From contig CM043942.1 of the NCBI GenBank assembly GCA_014529385.2, forward strand, positions 55,985,340 through 56,049,339: DNA of 64,000 nt, read 5' to 3'. Below the pieces are notes generated by a model. That model was not told the origin of the DNA, made no database searches, and saw nothing but the letters and a program-made list of their open reading frames with translations. The translations under genes were made by a program, and so were the position numbers. Shown here in pieces: positions 11,301-23,099 of the stretch. The DNA is from Adiantum capillus-veneris (taxonomy: Eukaryota; Streptophyta; Polypodiopsida; Polypodiales; Pteridaceae). Positions within the stretch are counted from its first letter, which is position 1; the number at the start of each line of letters is the position of its first letter.

Positions 11301-12798
11301 ACATCTTGGTGTTTTATCCAAGAGGAAATCATTGATGTCCGCTTCAGATGCTTTTTGGGGCTCATATTGGGCTAGTTGATATCAAACCATCAAACTCTGT
11401 ACACCATTAAAAATAACTAGAGATAAATCTTAATAGATAAAAGGCTCTTATCAAAATTCTATTATGATTACTTCTTGAGCCAAACTTGCAAAAACTAAGA
11501 AGGATCCAAACTTGGTTTTCGCCATCCTCAAAGATGATCTTGTTTTGGGAGCACTAAACCTGATATGTTGGATTCTCATTGCAATTTTTTTGGAAAGAGG
11601 ATGGGCCTTGCAACCACAAAGGAGGAAGTCAAAACCAAATGTTGGCATGAGAATCAACATTGCTATATACTATTCTCCTTAATATCTGCCAACTTATTGG
11701 ATTTCCTCTAAACATCGTGCACGAGTGGACAAAGCCATCATCTTGCACCTTATTAATAGTTTATAATCGAATGGGTTCATCAAAATTGTGGACTTGTCTT
11801 GTCTTTATACAAGTTTTGCTATGTTAGGTCCATTTGGTTTTGTTATTATATCCTACAACATTGAATTCTTGAACATTGCCAATATGTTTGATTTTGTTGA
11901 GGCTTTAGAGTAAAGGGAATGAAAGCCAAACTTTGTGATCATAAATCTTGTAGATGGCAGATATGCAAGGCTTGAGGAGCTAATTCTATGGAATGCTCTT
12001 TTAGCACAATCTAAAAGCATATTTTAAAGCCCTTTATTGCCATTTAAAAGATATCCCTTAACGTCTTTTTAAGATAACCTATGGAGCCAATCTCCCTATT
12101 CTCTCTACTTACATGTAGTATACTCTTTGACCCAATGGTCATGCCATTAGGCTTCAATGTGGAAGTTCGAGGCTCAAGTCACATTTTTCTTCATCGATTT
12201 TGTTTAGTGAGAGTGGAGTCAAAAGCATGTGATCAAGCTATAGAATACAAATTGCATTACAATGCACCCCCACCCAAAATTTTCCTTCTCTTGAGTTTTC
12301 AACACTTGTCAACGAATAGATCTTTGAGGTATATTGAATTGTTTCTACGATGTTAAAAGCTTGTCTTCGCTTCTTCGCTTCTAAGATGGCGTGCAATATA
12401 GTAGCTTCACGATGATGAATCATTGGACCACACAATGAACGCGGCTTTCCTACAACGCCAATGTATCACGATGTGGGAAGAATCTGGAGGTTTGCACTTT
12501 ACCATTATACCACCCACAATGCTCCAGTTACAAAAGTGCGTTCTTCTCTAAGAGAAAACACCCTTATTGATTGAGCTTATCCCCTTGTATGCAATTTGCA
12601 CCTTTATGAGAACAATCTAGCCTAGTTCGCACTCCTTTCAGTGTGAGATAAAGCACTGAGGCACTAGGGACCCTTCCTTGATGCACACAATGCCCTCGCA
12701 AGCACAAGAGTTTTGACATCATACCTGACTTGAGTGCTCATCTTCTGTTCACATTTGAGCTTGTTTTTCTCAAATTTGTAGCTCGAAGCACTCCCTTC

Positions 12799-12834
<36 letters not shown>

Positions 12835-12939
12835 ACCTTATGTTGTGAGCTCTCAATTGCCAACCTCATCTCCAATGTCAGGCATGTGACATGTTTCATC
12901 GGTCCCATGATTTTTTGACCATAGAGGGCACTCGTATCA

Positions 12940-12977
<38 letters not shown>

Positions 12978-14653
12978 CAATTTTGGATGTGAAGAGGGGA
13001 AGATGGCGGGTCTAAGAATTTCCCTCTCTCCGGCAGCCCCGCTTGTGGGTCGCCCAGACGGTCATGGGTCTGCCCAGTCTGCAAGGTACAATTTCAGCTG
13101 CTCAAGAGGGTTTTAACTTGAAATGTACAACCACAAACAGGTTTTCTCACGCAGATTTATGGGCATGAAGTACACGTTTAGGTTTTAAAAGGCATTTTTT
13201 TCGAAATGGACAACCAGGTTTCTGGGTTGCAGAGAGCTCCATTTTTTCTGGCCAGGCCAAAAAGGCAGCAGACACATCCATCACCACAACAAAATAGTAT
13301 GTGCATTGGGTGGTTCTTCTGATGAAGGTAAGCTTGTTCTCTACTGCCAAGGTTTTTCAATCCTGTACAATATCTCGTGAAAATCCTGTAATAATTGTTG
13401 AGAGGAAATAGTTTAGTTGTGTTTCTTCTCTTACTCGGTCACGGAAAAAATTTGTAAGACGAGTTTTGCGCCTTGTGCTAATCCCATTCATATTTCCTCT
13501 GCACCTGTGTATGTATATGTGTTCACAAAGTGAAGCCTTCACTCATTCTAGTTTGGCTTATTTTGTTATTTTTTCTGCATCATGTTTATAGTGATGGCCA
13601 AAACTGCCTTGGTCTCTCCCTCTCTCTATTGTTCCATCATAGGAGTGCTCGCTCAGGCCTTAGTGTTATTTGCTAATGCCTGCATGTGTTTAAGTTAGTC
13701 GTCTCGTGTATGTACAAGGTGCGAGCCCCGGCATCTTTCAGGGGCAGATGATAGGGGGTGAGGGTTGTTTTGTGGTTGTTCGTTGCTGTTTGTGAGGTAG
13801 TTCTAGTCCATACATTGCCATATATCATGCCAGTCTTGCCCAAATCGCGTGTTGATGCTGTATGGATATGCCTGGCCGTGCCACTTTGTTTTCCCCTTAA
13901 TGGCGTGATTATGTGGCGCCTTCTTTTTGGGGTCATTGTGGCTATTATTCCATATTCCACCTTCTATGCTGTGGGGCAAGCAGTTTGATCGCCAAAAGCT
14001 AACTAGGGAAATCTTGGCCTGGTAGAAGCAGAGATGTATCTGGTGAGTGCCTAGGGTGTTAGAAGGAGCCTATCACTACGCGGATGTAGAGGAGCTGGAA
14101 AGCCATTCAAATGGTACAGGTGGTATATAAGAGGAATTTAGGATATACCACATTGGTGGGTCCATATTTCCGAAGTAATCTTGCCCCATGTGAGGTGGAA
14201 GAAAAGTCGTGTACGAGGCCAATTCCTCGAAACAAGTATATGACGCTCTTCAATGAATAGCCAGGTAATTTAACGCATTGAGTGTGAAGGGTGTGGAGAA
14301 GCTCTATTGATCTGCCAATGAGCGTACTAGCTGTTGAAGGCTCATGGTATGCAAGCAATCAATGTTTTGCACCACCCATAGTGCCATTCAACAAATAGTA
14401 GAGAAGATAGAATCCTTCACAAAGCATGTATAGTAGCCGATTGCATATCTAGAGTGTCGCTTCTATATCCTAAGTGCACCAACATGAAGAGTGGATCCTT
14501 AGCTTCTGCTCAAAATAAGATGAGAACCAAGAAATTTTAAAATCTAGGAGACGGCCTCAAGTCTTAAAACCATAGTGAAGGTCCACACATACATATAGCA
14601 TACCATATTGAGCATGAGGGCTATATGTATTTTTTCTTGCCAACAAGTCTAAT

Positions 14654-14694
<41 letters not shown>

Positions 14695-15560
14695 AGTGGA
14701 TCAATCTAGTTGAAGACCAATATAACTCTATAGTCTCTATCTTGAGAAGGGACAATGGAGGCGTATGTATTGATTTAATTCATTTCTCTCTCTTAAGAGC
14801 AGTTCAACAACAAACTTCTCTTACCTACATCCTTTGTGGAGAGGATGAATAAGATAGTGAGTGAGATGGCATTCCCTCGCTTGCATCATGCCCCTCTCCC
14901 TCCCTCTTTTGAGGTGAAGCAGTTGATTTATGTAACCACTTTCGGCGAATGGTCGGACAAAAAATAGTGAATTACCACAATTTGCAACTCTTAAAACACT
15001 TTTACTCTTCTAAGCATCTGATATATTGAACAAAACAAGAGACTGAAGAGAGAGATGACAAAGATTGTGAAAGAGAATCGGTCGCCTTGAATCGCCACTA
15101 TCGACGCCCCCGGTTGGGGATTTGTCTATTGATTGACCGTGTACAATTGACGGCGGGAATTTGCAATTAGTCTTCTTCAAAGTCGCAATCTGTATGTACG
15201 AAGTGTGTGCTTAAACTATTCATTGAGTGTGTCAGTGCACACAATATGCTCTTAAAATGGCTTGCGCTCAAAAAGCAGCCCAATAATTATAGTTTGCAAG
15301 AAAAAAGCCCCCCCCTCCCCCGGTTCCCCCCCTTCTCCAAATTTGCGATTTGCAATAAAAACAGCTTATGCTTTTTCTCTATTGTATGAGAGTGTAGGGA
15401 GAGAGAATCCTCTCTCCTGCCGATGAGGAGAAACCTCACCCTAATGGAAAAAGCTTTTGGTATGTTATGTGTATGGTTATTGGATGCAACATGGAAGTGG
15501 ATGGTGAGGGAATTCATGTTTTTTTAGCTCTCATTGTAACAAACTTGGACACTCTAAGTC
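11300..15560. other. gene-poor stretch with CT microsatellites
   Basis: I found no supported gene. The stretch contains CT tracts at 12811-12831, 12943-12971 and 14655-14690, a C-rich run near 15307-15330, and otherwise unremarkable AT-rich sequence. A frame at 13758-13988 is hydrophobic but has no family signal, and the opposite frame (13673-13960) is open too, which is typical of chance. No element termini were identified. Confidence 0.5.
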
Positions 15561-15923
15561 AAGATTCTACCGCGACACAGCAGAGGTTCACTTCAAAACA
15601 GTTTCACAATTCACAATTGATTCGACACGGCCCACGGAGTTCCGTTCCTAGAGATATTGGCCCCAAAGACTGGCGCCCCTTTCGGTATTTCTTTTTGTAT
15701 TAATCTGAGTTCAAAGTACAAGAGAGTGGAGGGTTCTCACTCTCAGACTCTATGTCCAGATGCTTTGAGTTGTGAGGGGCTTATATTTAAAGGTTACAAG
15801 GGATGCCCATAAGCAAAGCCCGAAAAGCAAGTCAAATTTTAAAAGCTCTTAAATAAAGCAACTGGTCCAAAAGCTTCCCCAAAAACAGCCAGCATAAAAT
15901 CAGCTTGCGCAAAAGCTGGAATT
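15560..15923 (-). other. possible LTR-like sequence before assembly gap
   Basis: An A/T box (ttatatttaaa, 15782-15792) and a GC-rich tggcgcccctttcgg tract near 15671 give an LTR-like look, but no termini or body were found. It sits where the far end of the minus-strand gypsy element could be. This call is weak. Confidence 0.2.
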
Positions 15924-16123
15924 NNNNNNNNNNNNNNNNNNNNNNNNNNNNNNNNNNNNNNNNNNNNNNNNNNNNNNNNNNNNNNNNNNNNNNNNNNNNN
16001 NNNNNNNNNNNNNNNNNNNNNNNNNNNNNNNNNNNNNNNNNNNNNNNNNNNNNNNNNNNNNNNNNNNNNNNNNNNNNNNNNNNNNNNNNNNNNNNNNNNN
16101 NNNNNNNNNNNNNNNNNNNNNNN
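15924..16123. other. assembly gap, 200 N
   Basis: Exactly 200 N. A second run of the same length is at 57930-58129, so both are probably fixed-size scaffold gaps and the true missing length is unknown. The gap truncates a gypsy element on its right. Confidence 0.98.
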
Positions 16124-16165
16124 TCTATGACTCCCTCTAAATGCATGTACTTTACATGCACTGCA

Positions 16166-17831
16166 TTATGTCCAGGATATGGAGGTTGTTGACCCAACAC
16201 AGGTTTGAGGTCTTTCCATACCCATCAGAGGTCTTTGAATTGGGGCCATATTAGGTTGATATCTATACATGGGTTTTCCCTGTGGCTTCATAGGCACATA
16301 TTGAACATTCATCATACTTTGGTTGATAATAGCACTCATTGGTCTCATGGTTGGTCCATTTACCCTCGAGTGCACACCATTTCTGCGGCCTTATTGGTTG
16401 TCCTTTTTGAGGTATCCCTTGCCTTGGTCCCTTCATAGGTGCTTTTTGCATGTTATTCATCATGTCATTCATCCTTTTTGAGCATGTCTTCTATGGATGA
16501 AAGCGGTGCTGCAGCAGCCGTTCCCACTTGTGCTAGTTTGGTGGATGCTGTTTTCTGGCTTTGGTTATCCTTAGGGACATCTTCTTCATTGAAAATATCA
16601 CAATTTGTCTCCTAAGTCAATAGCATATGACACACACTTTTCTAGGGTTAGATGCTTCTTGCTATACAATATTACATGAAGTTCTTTGTTTAGCAGTCCC
16701 TCTAGAAACAATGATACTAGTCTTTCTTCTGCAAGTATTTCTAGCTCTGGGCATATTGCAATGTATTGCTTCATTCTAGTTGCACAATCCCTAACAGACT
16801 CACCTTGTTCTGTTTGAAGCTATAGATTTGAGCTACCGTATTGTGTTTGATCCCCGTTTTGGAACATGTAGCTACAAATCCTTGAGCTAATGTATTTAAG
16901 TCCATGATTGACCTTGGTGGAATGTTTTGGAACCATGTTAGTGCTTTCCTTCTAATGTCATTCCAAATCCCTTGAATTGAGTATGGAAATCAAATATGCG
17001 TTATGCTCTTAGCACTTGTTTAAAGCTCACTAAGTGGTCATATGGATCCCCAGATCCACTGTATTTTTTGACCCATTTTTGAAAATTAGCTGGTCTGACA
17101 CGTCTATTTGGTTCAACTCCCGGTCTCCTGGCAGTTGGTCCTGTTCCGAGTCCTTCAAACCAGTTTATTGGAAATAGTGACTCATGTAGCGTTGGACTCT
17201 GGCTTTAGTGTCACCAATTTTCTTTGTGATAAGGTAGTTTTTGGTTTTTTAACATTGCTCTCAAAAGATCTCTCGTGGAGTTCATTTCTTGGAATAGTTT
17301 CTGGTCCTTGGCTGAATATCCAATCCCTTATGGAGTACCCTTGGTATTTGGTTTGTTCCACCTCCTTAGGAGTCATCATAACAAAGTTATTGTTAAACAA
17401 TCCCTAAACAGGTAGGCTGGTAAATCTGCCAAACCCTTGTCTTTGATTTTGAAGATATAAATGATCTTCATGGGTGCTAGCTATCCTGATTTGGCATGCA
17501 AAGTCCATAGAAGATCTTTGACGTTTCTATCCTCCCAACAATAGACTCCGATCCTAGGATTATCCATGCTAAGTCGTTTCAAAGGCTTCAAATTAACTTG
17601 ATCGTATCCCTCAAATTCTAAAGTCGGTGGTCCTTCTTTTGCTGCCATATTTGGAATTATGGTATATACTTCTAACCCCCATTTGTCTATCAAATAAGGG
17701 TTTTCAACTTGTAAATACTGAGTTGCTTTTCTATCCATGTACATTTTTCCTTGTTTGTTCGCCCTGATTTCCTCTTCAAACTCTATGTTATGGTCATCAA
17801 TGCGAATGGCATACTCTTCATTAGGATCCAA
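16166..17831 (-). pseudogene. Ty3/gypsy gag region, minus strand
   Basis: Read right to left, it opens with a 116-residue acidic N-terminal part (17831-17481), then a frame with the segment IRDWIFSQGPETIPRNE (17400-17182). The capsid-type gag domain follows at about 17110-16620: WFQNIPPRSI..., then QYIAICPE and LVSLFLEGLLNKELH in shifted frames. The end has a knuckle-like stretch, WCALEGKWTNHETNEC, near 16390. Gag packages the RNA and forms the particle. The frame is broken several times, so the copy is inactive. The leader, primer site and LTR lie upstream, and pol would lie beyond the gap. The capsid spacing fits the retrotransposon gag family (Retrotrans_gag). Confidence 0.75.
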
Positions 17832-17949
17832 GTAAACCTGAGCTCCATAGCAATTAGTCTTATAAAAGGAGAGTGTGCTTATATCGCACTGTCATTCTGG
17901 TTTCTGATGAGTCGAATAGGAAGACATTTCAGATGTTGATTCTGAAAAA

Positions 17950-19980
17950 GTGTCTGAGACTTCTTCAAAGATAGTGTGCAAGTGATCGCCTTGATTCACA
18001 CTCTCTCCGGTGGATACTCAACTAGCGGTCTTGCCAAATATGCCTTGATTTGCTAGTATACGACCAGATCTAGGTTCATATAGACTCGTGAAGCCATGGA
18101 TAGAGTACTTACCATCGAATTGACTTGTTGTCAACTTCTTCCACTTGACTTGATTGCAACGTCTGTCAAGCTTTCAATTCCTTGTTTGTAACCTGATTCC
18201 TTTATCAATTTTGATCAAGTTAGCTATTATTTCACAAAGACTGTACAATTTTTGCTAGGTATTGTAACTGGTTTATGTGTATCACTTCAAATTGAGCTAA
18301 GTGAGTTAGCAGTTGAGACTTTCAGATTCTACTTTGCAAAAAGTCAAAGGACTAATCTGCAACCTAGAAACTGAGTGAACATGTACTAATTTGGATATGA
18401 TTGAACCCAAAATTTCTTGGGTGGCTTTGTATTATGTTGGTCCAACACTGTACAAGTTCAAAAGTCAAAAAGTTCGTCTCTGGGTATCATTACCAAAAAA
18501 TTATGATTATTTACTTTTCTTAATTTTTTGCACTTTTTAGCTTGATTTGCCAAGTATGCAATTTGTTAAGGTCTTTGGACAAGTTTCGCTAAGTTTAAAC
18601 AAAATTTGTTCAAGTTATCAACTATTTTTGTGTCCGCAGTCTCAATTTTCAAGAATCTGGCTTAAGTATCACTTTCGTGATCCAAATTCACCAAAATTGA
18701 TTTGTGTGGTCTACTTGATATGCTTAACCTTGTGCTATACTCAAATGTGCAAAAATATCCAATTTTGTAGCAAAAGTAAATAATCGTGATTATTTACTCT
18801 AGCTAATTTTTTGTAAGTTTTTGACACAATCTTGCCACAGATCTGTTAAGCAACTTAACTTAAGCTTCCTAGCCTAGTTTCATCAAGTTTCGATAATTCA
18901 TGTTCAAATGGTCAACAGTTTTGTGTCTGATGGCTGACTTTGCAAATTTGGCTACATTTTGCAATCCAATGATCCAAATCTTACCAAATTTGATTTGTGG
19001 GCTTAGTATAACATGCTAAAACTAGTGGTATGCGTGTTTGGTAAAAAAAGTTGAAAAATGGGACAAAAGTAAGTAATCTTGATTATTTACTTTTGGTAAA
19101 TTTTTGCATCTTTTTGGTCAAATGAACATGTACACTTGTTTATCACATCAATATACGCTTTTGAGTCAAGTTTCACTTTGTTTGAACAAAATTTTTCCAA
19201 TTTACACTCAAGTTCTTGAAAGTCAGTACAGAATTCAGTTTTTACAAGTTTTTGGTGAGTTTAGTGGTCCAAATTCTAAGGGCCATTAAAAAGATGTTTG
19301 TACACATGCATAGAGTCTCTGGTATCAACCTTGGTCACTTTTGAGCTGAAAGTAAATAATCGCGATTACGCGATTATTTACTTTAGGCCTAAAATGAACA
19401 CTTTTTTTGAACTTTTTCCCTGGACAGTCTTTTCATGAGCTATTAAAGCCTCTGAGTGAAGTTAAAACTTAATTTGCCCTAAAATATCAAGAAAAAGTAA
19501 ATAATTTGAGTTTTTGCAAACCCTTGAAATTTTTACCTCAATGCATCCTTGAGCTTACCCACTGGTTCATACAACTTTTAAAGCATACTCTGCAGTCGGA
19601 CTGAGTGGTGGACAATCTTCTGGTGCTATTTCTAGCCATAGACCTGAAATTCTGCAACGTCACATAAACACTCACAATCGATTCTTTTGGAGAGAGCAAT
19701 GTTCTGAAATCCCACCTTGGATCTATTTACCCTACTCCTAGGTTCTGCTGCAATGGGGTTGTGAAAAGTGTCCACAAACACTCATTTTCTTGTTTTTTAT
19801 GGTTTTTTGAGCCTTGATCTTAAGACTTGTCTCGTCCATCAATCATTTTCGAAATCCGAATCTAATCCTACAATCATACATACACATCTAAACGTACTAA
19901 CAAGCTACCTCACTTCAACACACTCTACTACACACAAAAGACGACACTCTTAAGCGATGCGGTTTTAAAAAGAAGTTTTG
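17950..19980 (-). repeat. leader array of about 290-bp repeats carrying a palindrome
   Basis: Diverged tandem units lie between the gag start and the primer-binding site. Each carries AGTAAATAATC followed at once by its reverse complement. Copies: half site at 18505-18518; 11-nt perfect arms at 18775-18785 and 18788-18798; imperfect at 19065-19094; 14-nt perfect arms with a 4-nt spacer at 19351-19382; half site near 19495. Spacing is about 282, 293 and 287 bp. Flanking phrases such as 'tgatccaaat...accaaa.ttgatttgtg' recur between copies. The array is non-coding. Confidence 0.82.
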
Positions 19981-20058
19981 ACTCTACGAGATCCTAGAGG
20001 AAGTTAAAGGATAACTTCACATGACGCTCGTGTTTTTCCCTAGTTTAGGTCTCTTCGA

Positions 20059-20076
20059 TCCCCGACAACGACACCA
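20059..20076 (-). promoter_or_regulatory. primer-binding site, tRNA-Asp type
   Basis: On the minus strand this reads TGGTGTCGTTGTCGGGGA. The usual plant gypsy site complementary to the tRNA-Asp 3' end is TGGCGCCGTTGCCGGGGA, so it differs at three positions, all C to T. It sits 2 bp inside the LTR that begins at 20079, the normal spacing. It fixes the element's strand and the LTR edge. Confidence 0.88.
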
Positions 20077-20078
20077 AA

Positions 20079-20929
20079 TGTGGGACGGGTGTCTAACCTC
20101 ACTCCTATCTTATTGCACACATAGCAAGAACTACGAATATAATTGTCAATCCATGGGATGAAGCTGACTCGACTAGTGCATAGAGGCTACAAGAGGTTGT
20201 CAATCTCTTGGAAAACAACAAACAACTCGCATCTAACTCAGGTTACACTCAAATGACTGAAATCACCAAAAGCTAATCGCTCATCGACAAACAGATCACA
20301 TCCGTTACAACATCAAACAATATCCAAACGTTACGAAAATTCTAGGACATGTTTATAAGACTAAGCACACATGCTTATGGTCTCAAATCTCACTTTAGGT
20401 CAAATGAAAAAATCACGATTATTAACAGCAGTGAGTTTTTGACCTAGTCATTTTCGGTCCAGAATGCATCTAAATGCTTAGCAATGATGCCCCAATACCC
20501 CACCTATACTTAGTTATTTTAAATCCTAAATTCCTACTTATGATGAAAGTAGATGCATAGAGCTCTTACCTGCGGTTGCAACCCAACAGACACGACTGCA
20601 ATGTGACAATCAGGGAGAGAGTAGGAAGCGCAAGAAGGGAGAAGTGAGCGCCGTTAGCTCACACTGTGTTTCTATTATCCAAAACTTCTTAAAAACTTAC
20701 AAAAATTGGCTTTTATACCTTAACCAAGGTTTTTGGTGGTCAAAACTAATAATCTGGGAGCTCTAACTAAAGACAGGTTGATACAATCAAGAAGCTTGTA
20801 GCCTCGGCTCATCAATTATAATATTTATCTGGAAAGTAGGAGTTACAATATTCAAGATTCATCAAAATAATAAATGTTTTTACAATGAAAGCTCCAAAAA
20901 ATGATATCCGAGTTAGCTTGCTGCTAACA
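20079..20929 (-). mobile_element. 5' LTR of the minus-strand gypsy element
   Basis: About 851 bp with termini TGTTAG and CCCACA on the minus strand (TGT...ACA). The inner edge is defined by the primer-binding site 2 bp away. The outer edge is where sequence switches at 20930 to a plus-strand gypsy pol frame, so this LTR inserted into or next to that older element. It contains a variant of the leader palindrome half (atcacgattatt, near 20411). The partner 3' LTR is not in the visible sequence, so the target duplication cannot be checked. Confidence 0.82.
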
Positions 20930-20939
20930 TCTATCGACA

Positions 20940-22265
20940 AGGGAAAGACCGACATCTTAAACTGTGTGCAAATGAGGAGGAATATCTTTCTATTTTAGAA
21001 CAAGCACATGCAGGTCTAGAAGGAGGTCACTTCTCTCATGAAACCACGGCCAAAAGCTATATTGTTGGCAGGCATTTGGTGGACAACTTTATTTCTTTAC
21101 GCAAAAGAGTTTGTTTGACGATGGAATGCATGTCAAAGAGCATAAATACTGACAAGGGTCGATAATATGCCATTGTGACCTATGATGGGAGCACGAGTTT
21201 TTGCTAGGTGGGGTATAGACTTTGTGGGACCAATCTAACCACCACCTTACAAAACTCACGTACAATATATATTTGTGGTCACAAATCACTTAACCAAGTG
21301 GGCTGAGGCATGGGCCACTAGGAAGAACGATGCTATAACCATTGGTGCATTCTTGTATGAATGTGTATCCACTAGGTATGACTTCCTACTAAGCTTGTGA
21401 GTGATTGCGGATCGCATTTCCTCAGTGAGGTAATAGAATATATGTTAGATGAGTTTATGGTAATCCATAACAAATATGCTCCCTATCATCCTCAAGCGAA
21501 TGGTCAAGCAGAACATACGACCAAAATTCTGAGCTCTATACTAACTAAAATTGTTAGTTTAGACAGAGCAGACTGGGAAATTTATCTTCATTCTGCCTTA
21601 TGGGCTTATCGAGTTTCCTTCAAAAAATCTTTGAACACAAATCCTTTTGATTTGGTATATGGCTTGGATGCGATCTTGCCAATGGAACATTACCCACTCT
21701 CAGAGTTTCTACTGAGTTAGAATGGAAGGGACACAAATTGTTGGAACAACTTAAAGATTTAGAACGATTAAATGAGCAACAATTAGTAGCCATTGCTCAC
21801 ATCTATGCACAAAAACAAAAACAAAAACAAAAACAGTTCTTTGACTTATAATTGCTGACCAAAGTTTTCAAACCCGGGGACTTAGTCTTAGTATATTCGT
21901 TGAAACAACATGTACCTAAATTGAAGAAAAAAGGACATGGTCCTTTTGTGATTGAAGATGTTTCACCAAGCGATGCAGTCAAGTTAGCTACATTAGATGA
22001 AGAAATTATGGCAAATTGGATTAGTGGACGTCGGCTTCGTAAATACAATCTTCCCTTGACTAGCGAGCTTTTGCAGAGAATGCACGTAGCTAAGGAAAGA
22101 AAACTTAAACGACAACAGGTGATAGACGAGGCTTGCATTCAGATTCTAAAAACAAAAGTTGCAAGGAAACCTATTCTACAATGTGTACAAGTCAATACTC
22201 TCCAAATTCAACCCTTAGCTGAGGATGAGGTAGAGACTGATGGACAAGTGGATGGATGGTCTTGA
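20940..22265 (+). pseudogene. Ty3/gypsy integrase, with zinc finger, core and C-terminal domain
   Basis: The order is: an N-terminal zinc-binding part (HAGLEGGHFSHETTAKS, then a CLTMEC pair), the core starting at WGIDFVGP (first Asp) near 21213, VSDCGSHF (second Asp) near 21400, and YHPQANGQAE with the catalytic Glu near 21515. The C-terminal domain has FKPGDLVLVY and GHGPFVIEDVSPSDAVKLATLD (21870-21995). Integrase inserts retroelement cDNA into the chromosome. All three acidic residues are visible, but an in-frame stop after the first motif and frameshifts near 21385 and 21720-21850 break it. The upstream pol is missing because an LTR inserted at 20930. No chromodomain is seen. Confidence 0.85.
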
Positions 22266-22560
22266 TATGCGGATCAACGTGGTTTTGAAGGAGGGATACA
22301 AAGTGAAAGCCTTAGCGGACATAGGAGCTCGAGCAAATGCTCAGTTACTCAACTTTATCTCAAGGCAACAACTCAACCACTTGAGTATTGTCAAGCCAGT
22401 ATCAAAGCCTGTAATAGACAAACCACTCCAACACTAGGAAAAATTAACTTGAATATTATGGTTCATGGATTTTCCTACCCCATACTTTCATAGGTATTGT
22501 GAATGAACACATGAATGAAGACCTAATACTAGGGGTTCCATGTGCATGAAGCTTTCCATC
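22266..22560 (+). pseudogene. retropepsin-like region downstream of integrase
   Basis: After the integrase frame, an overlapping frame reads GYKVKALADIGARANA. It has the aspartic-protease D-x-G-A catalytic context (DIG in place of DTG), then ISRQQL. A few breaks later come GKINLNIMVHGFSYP and EDLILGVP, the latter like the family's ILG.PWL end. Retropepsins cleave Gag-Pol and normally lie before RT. Here the domain follows integrase by about 370 bp. The element at 42.5-44.15 kb has the same order. The region is broken by stops, so it is inactive in this copy. Confidence 0.62.
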
Positions 22561-22840
22561 TTCATGGCATCAATTGGGCTTTGAAGAACACAAATATTGT
22601 ATTGTAAACAAGTCTCTCTTTCAGTGGTAGAAGCTATACTAAAAAGTCCTTTTGAGGGGGGACCGGCTCCAAGTAAATCCGGTCCTCAATTGTTGTCAGT
22701 CTTAATCTCTCTCTCTCTTTCAAGTTATTTTGCATGCCAAGCTAACAAGTTACGTTGTTTTGTGTTATAGGACTCCAACCAAGCACTTTCTTTTTTCTCC
22801 TAAGGAATATCCTTAATGAAACACTTATAATTGTTCTCAA
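22500..22840 (+). mobile_element. copia-like LTR fragment, copy B
   Basis: Homologous to 63270-63500 in the same orientation and to 45090-45240 and 7180-7330 in reverse. It has 'catgaagctttccatcttcatgg', 'acacaaatattgtattgtaaa', 'aggggggaccggctc' and 'aaccaagcactttctt...tcctaaggaatatccttaatgaaa'. No primer site or terminus is seen. Its left side joins the gypsy protease relic near 22560. Confidence 0.75.
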
Positions 22841-22945
22841 TTAAGGAAAATAGCTTAATTATATCACAAGGGTGTCCTAAACAAGAAAGAGACCCATGGA
22901 AGCTTCCTAAGCCAATTGTATCATATCATATAAATCAATGCATTG

Positions 22946-23062
<117 letters not shown>

Positions 23063-23099
23063 CATGCATGTTCACCACATATGAAACAAAGCTACATCA

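Noticed and set aside
12480-12535. 'tttgcactttaccattataccaccca', similar to tRNA-derived repeats
   Set aside because: Too short and no cloverleaf could be drawn.
13673-13988. Hydrophobic plus-strand frame and overlapping minus-strand frame
   Set aside because: Both strands are open with no family signal or start context; a chance open region is more likely than a gene.
21803-22138. Minus-strand 111-codon frame
   Set aside because: Antisense shadow of the integrase C-terminal domain, which has clear family motifs on the plus strand.
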